A stretch of 27,618 nt of DNA from Perkinsus marinus ATCC 50983 (taxonomy: Eukaryota; Perkinsozoa; Perkinsida; Perkinsidae). The stretch is from NCBI RefSeq assembly GCF_000006405.1, contig NW_003216476.1, positions 31,213-58,830 on the forward strand, in the 5' to 3' direction. The position numbers and the translations under genes are program-made. The first letter of the stretch is position 1, and the number at the start of each line of letters is the position of its first letter. Shown piece after piece: positions 19,793 through 27,618 of this stretch. Below the pieces are notes generated by a model, which saw only the letters and a program-made list of their open reading frames with translations, had not been told where the DNA came from and made no database searches.

Positions 19793-20814
19793 ATGCCCCC
19801 TTTCGTGGATCGCTGGCACTCACTTGACAGTCTCGCATCAGCTGCTGAGAGCGAGGGCCATGCATCTCTCTGGTAACGAGTACTGCCTTCTCGAAACGAG
19901 AGACCTGGATGTTGGCGTTCGCTGCTTAACCATTGAATGCAATACTACAGTATGGGAATACTAGGATCTCCCGTCGGTCATGTGTTATTCGATTTAACCA
20001 AGGATGAAATAGGATAGTAATATGCTGACTTACATGTCACAGTACGCAACAGACTTACTCCTGTACAGGAACATAACCATGGGATAATAATCAATGATAC
20101 CTACTGGAGTCTCGCTTAGCACCTATTAGCCTCTCCAAGTGAGATTACCGGGTAGATCTGTTTCTACATCACTACTGTTACTGTAGATGGTAATGGCAGT
20201 AATACCTGGCAGAGTACCCCAGTTGGATAGTACCAACATCTGCATAGTGACTTCACTTATGCAAAGCCTTACGTCCTAAGAAGCTCACTATGGTTCTGTT
20301 CGTACCCGGGTCACGAGCAATCAACACCAGTGATCCCACTAGAGAGGAATTCCCCATGCACTTCTCATTAGGGATGCCTCATCCTTCCCCATGCGCTTGT
20401 TACTATGGTCTGGTGCCGGTTGCAGCTATATCACTACAACTTCAGCATCCGCACCTCAACGTGGTAGCCTCTATTATCTAATTCCTCTACGAACCATTAC
20501 TTATGCCTAACACCGGCACCCCATCCACAAGCTTACCCCCGGTCCCACGTTATCACCTTGGCTCCTAGATAATACCCGGAGGATCCTCCTCTTCGCAGTC
20601 ATCCGATTCATCCCCCCTATCATTTCTTCGTCCCATTCTACAAGCACTATCTTCTAAAGGCGATCGTGCTAACTCCACTCGAGCCGGACATGAGTACGTT
20701 CTTTTCCTTGAGACTAACTACAACCGAAGCAAGCATAGGGACCAAGCATTAGCAGCCTTCTCCTTATCCTCCCATGCAAGGTCTAGATCGATATGGTCTC
20801 CCTTCCAGAACTGA
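19793..20814 (+). CDS. Unresolved + strand spliced coding region
   Basis: Several open stretches here read like protein but I could not build a consistent gene. A possible first exon starts at ATG 19793 (MPPFVDRWHSLDSLASAA) and ends at a gtaacg donor. Joining at 19949 in phase gives MGILGSPVGHVLFDLTKDE. In other frames nearby are GNEYCLLETRDLDVGVRC and HVTVRNRLTPVQEHNHG. A 48-nt intron-like stretch (gtgaga to ctgtag) lies near 20138-20185. The best single exon is 20569-20814, with AGHEYVLFLETNYNRSKH, ending in TGA. Divergent from the FPYLY gene. No family recognised; frames and strand are tentative. Confidence 0.3.
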
Positions 20815-21118
20815 GTTATCCCTCCTTGGGCCGGGGCTACTCTCGGGGAACTCTACCAGCGAGGCATGATGAGGATACCCGTAGTAGACCACGGAAGGAA
20901 GCGCTCATTACACCATCGAGACCGCTATAAAAAGACATAAGGATGGCGCTCTCCTTCCACATGAAATGAAGACAACAACACTGGCTTGTCAAAGGAACTT
21001 CAAATAGTACACAATAGTGACGATAATGATAACACTAACATCTAAAACCGCATAGAGCTTCCCCCAAACTGGTTCGGACCATGTAGAGCATCATGACCTG
21101 ATCACTATACTAACATCC
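20815..21118. other. Intergenic, nothing clear
   Basis: About 300 bases with no supported gene between the unresolved + strand region and the end of the small membrane protein gene. Confidence 0.35.
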
Positions 21119-21469
21119 CTAGGACGCTGTAGTCCATCCACCTTCATCTCGCCGTAACAACTCTATCTCCTGCGATGAGGCGCCTGTAGTTGAGATTCTA
21201 CTTGACACGAAGTGGTTATGATCGTCATCATCTACTAGGTGTGCTCTAACTTCTTGCATCACGTCCTCCCTTAATCGGCTTAGTCGCCGTATCGACATCC
21301 TTCTCTGATACTCTCTGTACCTGAGCTCCCTCTGCCACATCATCGATCACCCTGAGCATCATCCATACGCATATATTGTGACCATCGTAATGGCTGCTCC
21401 CAGTATTAAGAAGAGGATGAATGACGGTAGGGTACTCGTTGTCTCTAGAGAGGGGTTCATACGGGCCAT
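21119..21469 (-). CDS. Small single-pass membrane protein with basic cytosolic tail
   Basis: Two exons (21469-21369 and 21329-21119) joined by a 39-nt GT-AG intron give 103 residues. After a short N-terminus (MARMNPSLETTSTL) comes one clear transmembrane helix (PSFILFLILGAAITMVTIYA). A strongly basic stretch follows (YREYQRRMSIRRLSRLRE), then an acidic segment with DDDDH and a hydrophilic end. Positive charge right after the helix suggests N-out, C-cytosolic topology. No family recognised. A rival frame through the same DNA is also open: splicing from the gene above could give a different hydrophilic product. Confidence 0.5.
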
Positions 21470-21477
21470 GATGAGGC

Positions 21478-21711
21478 TTACACCGCTATAGAGCATCCTC
21501 TCAAAGCCCCCATCACAGCACTTACATACCAAACACAACTACTCGAAACACTATGAAAGGTCGATACCGCAGAGGTGGTGACTCTATATCCTTTGAATAG
21601 TTGTAGGAACCCCCAATAATCATCATATATAATAACAATCCTTATAACAGCGAGAACTGCTAAAATGGCAATGATAGCCAGACATTCTGAGTTTAATTGA
21701 GCAAATCTCAT
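21478..21711 (-). CDS. Small hydrophobic protein or 5' exon
   Basis: An open frame from ATG 21711 encodes about 77 residues beginning MRFAQLNSECLAIIAILAVL, a signal-anchor-like helix, followed by a Ser/Val-rich part. A gtaagt donor sits inside it near 21527. Using it with an acceptor 40 nt away would fuse this exon to a long hydrophilic frame overlapping the 103-residue membrane protein. Whether this is a separate tiny gene or the first exon of its neighbour cannot be told. Its ATG lies 53 bp below the sorting nexin stop. Confidence 0.4.
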   Translation of the reverse strand: MRFAQLNSECLAIIAILAVLAVIRIVIIYDDYWGFLQLFKGYRVTTSAVSTFHSVSSSCVWYVSAVMGALRGCSIAV

Positions 21712-21763
21712 GAATGATGACAATGATGATATCCCTCTACAACGACTGGCTAGTCCTTATCAT

Positions 21764-23809
21764 TCACTCATTACCATCCGATGGTTGACCAACAGCAGCT
21801 TGTTCTCCCTCATTCAGGGCTGCAACCTTACCCCAAAGCTCAGCTAATTGTTTATGGGTCTCAGTAGTCCTTTTAACAAACTCCTTTGCCACCTCATTGT
21901 ACACTGCCGTCTTGCTGTGCATAAAATTCTTCATCTCAATGATGGTAGCATTATAGCCAGTACGCCAGTAGTATGCCTCAACCATATCCCTCTGGTCACA
22001 CAACTTCTGCATAGATTCGCTACCTCCAACAGCTGCAGTAGCGGTCTTAAAGGTACCTTCGACGCTCTTCACAGGGTGCTTCAACATACTGCTCATGCCA
22101 CCCTTCTTACTACTACTACCACCCTTCTTCTGACGTATCTTATCATTCAGTTTATCACGTGAATCACCAAGCTCCACCACCTTATCCAACGACTCCATCA
22201 TAGCTGAACAATCTATAACCTCTCTTTGTATAACAGATGCTAATAACTCCAAGTGGAATGCCTGCGCTGGAGTTGATAATATATTCTTCTGCTCATAGAA
22301 TGCATCAGCCAAGTTGACCCTAACAATATCCTTCTCATTCTCGGCCGCACACAAGGCATGGCCTGCGCCCTGAGTAGCGATAGTATTCATATCTTGTAGT
22401 TTATAATGGCATAGACCCAAAGCAGTAGTCGCCTTATTAAAGCTCTCTGCAGAGGTACTCAGTTGAGAGAGTAACTTCTTTAATGCTGACTTATGATCTC
22501 CTAGATAAGTCTTGGCAGTGGTCAACAACGGCTTCACGTCAATCTGACTTCCACTGCTCTCTGCTGGAGTACCCTCTTCTGGTTCCTCTCCATTCTCACC
22601 CTCGTCTGATGGTTTCCTAAAAGAACCTCGCTACATAACCCCACCTCTAGGAGCCCTGCCTACTCATTCTCTTTGCTACCACTGCCATCCTCCTGCTGCT
22701 GCTTCTGATGATCATCCTCTCCTCCTTCAACAGCAGCACTGACATCACGTTGTAAGCCCGCTTGGAATCTAAGGTTCGAGCAGTTAACTACTCCCAAACC
22801 CTTAGGGTGCTCCTATTACTCAGGGACCTCCCTATCGTATATAGCACGATTGAAGTCCTCTATCAAACTTTCCATGGATTTACTAGCGAATTCCTGACAC
22901 ACAATGCCAGCATCTGTGTAGTCAGCAACATATGGAACTGGAATACCTTCTTCGCTGTCTCATATGTATTCTCTTGTGTCGAGAGAAAGGCCGCCATAAT
23001 AGGGGAGTTGCGAAGCCATGGACGGGCACAGCATCTGTAAGCATGCTTATATCAACAATGACGAGCAGAACATTACCTGGTGAGAAACTCCTCGAGAGAC
23101 TGCCTTCTGGCCTCAATAACACGATCAGTAGGCTTAATCTGGTTCATAACGGCAGTGGTTGGCTGCTTCAATAGGACATGGAATTGGCTCTTACTGGCCA
23201 ACGGAGGTACAAACATACCCGGAAGCGACCGGACCTAATGACACAATAACGGAGTGTTATTCCTGCCGATATCACGACTGTTGACTTAGTTATTACCAGT
23301 TCTTCCCGGAGAACTGTGAAGTCCGTATACCTCTTCCGAGTATTACTACTGACACCAGAGGCACCAGTTACCTGAAGTATCGACATCTGCAACAACAAGA
23401 CAGGATGAATATATGGCTCACAGTGACAGCATAGGTAGTAATCTTATGTATACCCGCAGGCCCAGCACGCTTAGTCTGTGGGTCTGTTACACTCACTGTA
23501 ACGCCTTGATCCTCACTGAAAAACATATTATAAGGACTTGGTAGAAATAGTGTACACTTCTACATCGTCATTGATCCTGATCTGAACAGCTTGTTGAACT
23601 CCATAGGTGATACAGTAACTACAAGGGGATACGCAGTGAAGTGATGACAATACAAACAATTATGGCTTACCTTCGAATTGGGCCTCAGTGCCAGTCGCTG
23701 CGGCCGCCTCCTCCTCATTTCTCCTAGTAACATCCCCATCATCATAATCAGCAACTTCAGAATCGTGATGGATGGGCAGAGTTGGTTCCGTTGTCTTAGG
23801 CGAACTCAT
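21764..23809 (-). CDS. PX-BAR sorting nexin (Vps5/SNX1-like)
   Basis: Nine exons join in phase into 540 residues: 23809-23671, 23598-23558, 23511-23422, 23371-23297, 23234-23077, 23034-22947, 22893-22820, 22768-22664 and 22616-21764 (introns 72, 46, 50, 62, 42, 53, 51, 47 nt). An acidic N-terminus (to about residue 60) precedes a PX domain: VTVSVTDPQTK, RKRYTDFTVLREEL (phosphoinositide-binding Arg), the PGMFVPPLASK loop and RRQSLEEFLTR. After an acidic/Gln linker, residues 257-540 are helical and BAR-like, ending AKEFVKRTTETHKQLAELWG. Such proteins bind PI3P on endosomes, dimerise and tubulate membrane, often with retromer. The linker has a short Lys/Gly/Ser-rich insert (KKGGSSSKKGG). The PX motifs are split among exons 3-6, and that they reassemble supports the model. 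Exon 2 borders are the least sure. Confidence 0.85.
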
Positions 23810-24273
23810 AATAATAATAATAACCCGAAACTGCACAATGATACAGCAATGACAATACTTGTTGTAATCACGTTTGTGAGTGGTGGAGGATTCTATCATT
23901 GTGGTTCAAGATGGAGACAATGCTTCGACAAGTTCCGAAGTACCACACCAATGAAAATAATCAATACACATCGAAATGGGGTGCTAAGACAAACAGGGTA
24001 TGATGTTTAGCTCCAGACCCGCTCTGTTGGCCTCGTTCTGTGCATTTGGCCGCCGCCGGTTCGGAACTATGTAGTGGTGTCCATCGACCAAGGGTGACCT
24101 TCTACTCACCAAATTTATCAGGGAGGATGCAAAGCGATCGGGGAGAGATCATCCCAACAAAAAAGGGGTATTGGAGTCAGTCTTCATCATAGTCTGTCAC
24201 ACAAGAACGGCAACTCCTATAGCGATAAACCTAGGGAGCATCTCCACTATGACTTGTGTCATTCAATGGACCC
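23810..24273. other. Upstream region of the sorting nexin gene
   Basis: No supported gene in about 460 bases. It should hold the sorting nexin promoter. Directly above the ATG is a run of TAT/ATT triplets (ataataataataa at 23808-23821). An open plus-strand frame at 23678-24010 is the shadow of exon 1 and its flank. Confidence 0.4.
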
Positions 24274-24348
24274 GCGACGCCAACACATTACCGTTAGGGA
24301 AATACAAGAATAACTAAGTAAGCAAGATTCAGGTAGACGATGTCCTCT
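24274..24348. repeat. 75-bp direct repeat, left copy
   Basis: Begins gcgacgccaacac and ends gatgtcctct. Matches 26248-26322 in the same orientation at 70 of 75 positions, including an unbroken 36-base 3' part. The two copies bracket the minisatellite and the 125-bp array. Confidence 0.9.
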
Positions 24349-24455
24349 GGCGCGTCCAAACACTGTCACTAAACTTTGTGTCCTAAATCACTAAATTTCA
24401 GCGCGCGCCCTGATAGTCGATATATAGCGCGACTTCGTTTCAACGGCGTTAGAGA

Positions 24456-24550
24456 CCGAAGGGAAACAAGTGAACCAAAAACCGAAGGGAAACAGATGAG
24501 CCAGAAACCCGAAGAGAAACAGATGAACCAAAAACCCGAAGGGAAGCAAG
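24456..24550. repeat. 26-27 bp minisatellite, about 3.5 units
   Basis: Units start at 24456, 24482, 24509 and 24536 with ccgaagggaaac or ccgaagagaaac, giving periods of 26, 27 and 27 bp. Confidence 0.85.
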
Positions 24551-24761
24551 CTAACGAAGAGGGTTCAGCGGGCCAGGCGGATCTGTATCAAGTCCATGTC
24601 TCATTGGACAAACTCGACTCTCGTTTTGTGAGCTACATTTTGATTTACCTTCCAAGTTTTTTTGAGCTGCAAAACCCAACACTATATCATTCACCATGCA
24701 GATCACTATACTTCGAACCAGGGTTCTCCCTAATTATTTCTTTTTATTTCTTTCTATGTAT

Positions 24762-24777
24762 TTCTTTTCGAAAAGAA
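24762..24777. repeat. 16-bp perfect palindrome in A/T-rich tract
   Basis: TTCTTTTCGAAAAGAA reads the same on both strands. It lies in a tract that is pyrimidine-rich to its left and purine-rich to its right (gaattgaaaagaattgaaaa repeats near 24812), so larger hairpins are possible. Confidence 0.7.
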
Positions 24778-24990
24778 TACGAAGAAATATTAGTTCGATT
24801 GTTTCTAGAAAGAATTGAAAAGAATTGAAAAGAATTCAGTTTTTCGGGTTTTTTGAGCTTTAGTCTTACAAAATGGTCGGGTCTGTTGACTATGACATGA
24901 CACAAAAGTCAACCAATGCTGCCGGTAGGTAAGTTGACTCAACCTACCAAACTTTGGCCAGACGAGAGACGGTCCCTTAGAGGCCAGTGG

Positions 24991-26247
24991 CCGGAACCTT
25001 GACCGATGCAATGGTCAACCCAGTTGCAGACCAGTGTGCCGATTCGTTCTTTCCACTGGCTTTCGCTGTCTCAAAAATACATGTTCGAACTTAGTTGTGC
25101 ACTAACTCAACTGTTCCGGAACCTTGGCCGATGCAATGATCAAGCTAGTTTCAGACCAATGTGCCGAATCGTTCTTTCCACTGACTTTCGCTGTCTCGAA
25201 AATACATGTTTGAACTTAGTTGTGCACTGACTTAACTGTTCCGGAACCTTGGCCAAGGCAATGATCAAGCTAGTTTCAGACCAGTGTGCCGAATCGTTCT
25301 ATCCACTGACTTTTGCTGTCTCAAATATACATGTTCGAACTTAGTTGTGAACTAACTCAACTTTTCCGGAATCTTGGCCGATGCGATGGTCAAGCTAGTT
25401 TCACACCAGTGTGCCGAATCGTTCTATCCACTGACTTTTGCTGTCTCAAAAATACATGTTCGAACTTAGTTGTGAACTAACTCAACTGTTCCGGAGCCTT
25501 GGCCGATGCAATGGTCAAGCTAGTTTCAGACCAGTGTGCCGAATCGTTCTATCCACTGACTTTGCTGTCTCAAAAATACATGTTCGAACTTAGTTGTGCA
25601 CTAACTCAACTGTTCCGGAACCTTGGCCGATGCAATGGTCAAGCTAGTTTGAGACCAGTGTGCCGAATCGTTCTATCCACTGAATCTTGCTGTCTCAAAA
25701 ATACATGTTCGAACATGGTTGTGCACTAACTCAACTGTTCCGGAACCTTGGCCGACGCAATGGTCAAGCTACTTTCAGACCAGTGTGCCGAGTCGTTCTA
25801 TCCACTGACCTTCGCTGTCTCAAAAATACATGTTCGAACTTAGTTGTGCACTAATTCAACTGTTCCGGAACCTTGGCCGATGCAATGATCAAGCTAGTTT
25901 CACACCAGTGTGCCGAATCGTTCTATCCACTAAGTTTTGCTGTCTCAAAAATACATGTTCGAACTTAGTTGTGAACTAACTAAACTTTTCCGGAATCTTG
26001 GCCGATGCAATGGTCAAGCTAGCTTCAGACCAGTGTGCCGAATCGTTCTATCCACTGACTTTGCTGTCTCAAAAATACATGTTCGAGCTTAGTTGTGCAC
26101 TAACTCAACTGTTCCGGAACCTTGGCCGATGCAATGGCCAACCTAGTTGCAGACCAGTATGCCGAATCGTTCTATCCACTGACTTTTGCTGTCTCATGTT
26201 CGAACTTAGTTGTGAACTAACTCAACTTTTCCGGAATCTTGGCCGAT
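24991..26247. repeat. Tandem array of a 125-bp satellite-like unit, about ten copies
   Basis: Unit starts (ccggaa/ccggag) fall at 24991, 25116, 25241, 25366, 25491, 25615, 25740, 25865, 25990, 26114 and 26231. Periods are 125 bp, with two of 124 and a last short unit of 117 caused by an 8-bp loss. Copies differ by scattered point changes. Each unit carries GTTCGAAC and most carry GTTCCGGAAC or a variant. The last unit breaks off at ccgatgc where the right 75-bp direct repeat begins. Open frames crossing it drift because 125 is not a multiple of 3, so it is not coding. Confidence 0.97.
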
Positions 26248-26322
26248 GCGACGCCAACACACTACCGTTAAGGAAACTCAAGAGTAACTAAGTAAGCAAG
26301 ATTCAGGTAGACGATGTCCTCT
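26248..26322. repeat. 75-bp direct repeat, right copy
   Basis: Second copy of 24274-24348, differing at five scattered positions. It starts inside the last broken 125-bp unit. Confidence 0.9.
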
Positions 26323-26903
26323 TGTGACTATCCGAACCATTCGGGTTCAGGAGGTCCACGCCCAACACTAGTTATACCAGTCACTACTCATGGTCACAAG
26401 ATGATTTGCATCTATTCTCAGCCCGACCAGCACTCCAAGTTCGTAAACCTAGCTCGCCAGAGATGAGCTCTTGAGTATCAGATATTGGGGTGCTTCATCC
26501 CGCCGTCCGCCTCGACCCGCCTTGTAGGACCAGCTCCAACAGTGTAGTGGTAGACTTTAAAGGCGGAGTGGTATCAGTTACCGTCAGGCGTCCTTAATTC
26601 CGTGGACTCACCTTAAGATATCGCCGTGATAATAGAAGTTACTATAGAGGGCGGCAAGAGCTTCTGATTAACTCCTATTCTACTATTGCCGAGTTCGATC
26701 ATTCAGAGTGCGTCTGACCATAGCATGATGATGATCGTTCCCAGATCCAAGGAAGATTCTACGCACAGCGCTCCCCGACCTTTACCATTCCAACACTTTC
26801 CCGAGTTAAATGTAATTGGTACGACCGTTTTTATGTGACCAATGCAAAACTTCAGTCGGCAAACGAAATATAATTGATTATCACAAATCATATAAGCAGA
26901 TGA
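26323..26903. other. Intergenic, nothing clear
   Basis: About 580 bases between the repeat block and the end of the surface-protein gene. Open frames here are short and show no family look. It should include the 3' UTR of the surface-protein gene. Confidence 0.4.
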
Positions 26904-27618
26904 CTAAACAAGAGTACCTTCGGCCCCATGAACTACAGCTGGAACCGATGGTTCTACTTCTAGACTGGTATACGCTACATGATGATCCCTATTGCGTTTG
27001 ATGATGCAATAAGCCATCACGCAGCATAAGACTAGTGTTGAGCTGGATAATACGCCAATACATATCTCTATAAAGGCTCTTTCACGAATTGCACTACCGA
27101 AGATTGATCGAAAGAAAGGGTTTCCGGGTTCATCCCAGAGTATAGGAGGGAAGGTAGTAATATGCAGGGCATCTACAGCATTGCCAATGACCAAAGTAAA
27201 ATTCCTAAAATTGTGATTGAGGGGGATACGCTTCATGTTGTAGAAACCGGTATTACCATACTCATTAAGAAGGACATTTATTGGTTTGTTGGGGACCATA
27301 ACTTGGGCTGTAAAGCTACCACCTCTTTGAGTTGACCATGTAGATGGTACCAAGTCGGACACTGTATTGCAAGCATTAGGCCAACGGCAGACTCTAGGGA
27401 AAGGCACCGAATCTGGACACTTGCACTTCTGGTTGAAATCAGCAGACCATTTATCCTGTTGCGATAGCACCCATACATCCACATGACAGGTGTGACCCTT
27501 GTAGTCTATCTGGGCGTAGAATACATCAGTATTGCAGCCGGTAAAGGAGTTACTAGGCAGATCAGTTCCATTTCCAGGGAGATGAGCAGCTATACGATAC
27601 CTGGGCCCATCTTGGCCT
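26904..27618 (-). CDS. Single-pass surface glycoprotein, C-terminal part (runs off the window)
   Basis: The frame is open from the right edge to a TAA-type stop at 26904, about 237 codons, so the N-terminus lies outside. The extracellular part has several cysteines in pairs (KCKCPDSV, VCRWPNAC), likely disulfides, and N-glycosylation sequons (NGT, NFT). One transmembrane helix follows (FIEICIGVLSSSTLVLCCVM), then a short basic stop-transfer (IIKRNRDHH) and a cytosolic tail of about 30 residues ending GAEGTLV. The layout is a type I membrane protein. I do not recognise the ectodomain. No intron is visible in the part seen. Confidence 0.7.
   Translation of the reverse strand, partial: GQDGPRYRIAAHLPGNGTDLPSNSFTGCNTDVFYAQIDYKGHTCHVDVWVLSQQDKWSADFNQKCKCPDSVPFPRVCRWPNACNTVSDLVPSTWSTQRGGSFTAQVMVPNKPINVLLNEYGNTGFYNMKRIPLNHNFRNFTLVIGNAVDALHITTFPPILWDEPGNPFFRSIFGSAIRERAFIEICIGVLSSSTLVLCCVMAYCIIKRNRDHHVAYTSLEVEPSVPAVVHGAEGTLV

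Larger units (their letters stand above)
24376..24828 (+). other. Open frame over a 27-bp minisatellite, probably not a gene
   Basis: A 150-codon frame opening without a convincing ATG context. Its middle reads a nine-residue repeat (PEGKQMNQK-like) from the minisatellite, and the end is low-complexity A/T-rich sequence. It has no homologous look, and lies inside the repeat-bounded block, so I do not call a gene. Confidence 0.3.

Noticed and set aside
24376-24828. 150-codon gene
   Set aside because: It is minisatellite plus A/T-rich low complexity sequence inside the repeat block, with no splice or family support.
24991-26247. CRISPR-like array
   Set aside because: The whole 125-bp unit repeats; there are no unique spacers between short repeats, and the surrounding genes are eukaryotic.
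24274-26322. Canonical LTR retrotransposon with 75-bp LTRs
   Set aside because: No coding region, primer-binding site or polypurine tract seen between them, and the right copy interrupts a satellite unit.

Overview
The window looks like nuclear DNA of a gene-dense, intron-rich unicellular eukaryote. Genes lie tens to a few hundred bases apart on both strands, TAA, TAG and TGA all work as stops (so not a reassigned ciliate code), and most genes are cut by very small GT-AG introns. I could build 41 introns in six genes by reading frame and protein family. Most are 39-53 nt, with many at 41-46. Protein content and style suggest an alveolate, and a Perkinsus-like protist would fit, but that is inference. 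Most real genes here are spliced, so uninterrupted ORFs alone misrepresent them. The exon models below were built by hand from splice motifs and phase.

Layout. 1-4600: 3' end of a + strand helical protein converging on, and overlapping by 11 bp, an intron-less amino-acid transporter (-); tRNA-Glu (-); a spliced DnaJ-type CxxCxGxG zinc-cluster protein (-); the last exon of an unrecognised + gene. 4772-10284: a decayed LTR-type retroelement on the - strand (gag, protease, RT, RNase H, integrase). The first ~590 bp of its gag are inverted. 10755-11765: small hydrophobic membrane-protein gene(s) (-).

11795-14987: the most striking gene, modelled as 19 exons and 759 codons on the - strand. It joins an N-terminal RS (splicing-factor-like) domain, an aromatic OCRE-like segment, a cold-shock domain and a complete PP2C phosphatase. 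It is divergent, across 156 bp, from an ABHD17-type serine hydrolase (+, 8 exons, 15144-16208). Next come an APE2-type AP endonuclease with a PIP-like motif (-), a small unrecognised gene, a protein with four FPYLY motifs, an unresolved + strand coding region, two small membrane proteins, and a nine-exon PX-BAR sorting nexin (-, 21764-23809).

24274-26322: a repeat block of about ten 125-bp tandem units, a 27-bp minisatellite and 75-bp direct repeats at both ends. 26904-27618: the 3' part of a single-pass surface glycoprotein running off the right edge.

The genes do not form one pathway. Themes are membrane traffic (sorting nexin, ABHD17 hydrolase, transporter, surface protein) and RNA/DNA maintenance (RS-CSD-PP2C fusion, APE2).
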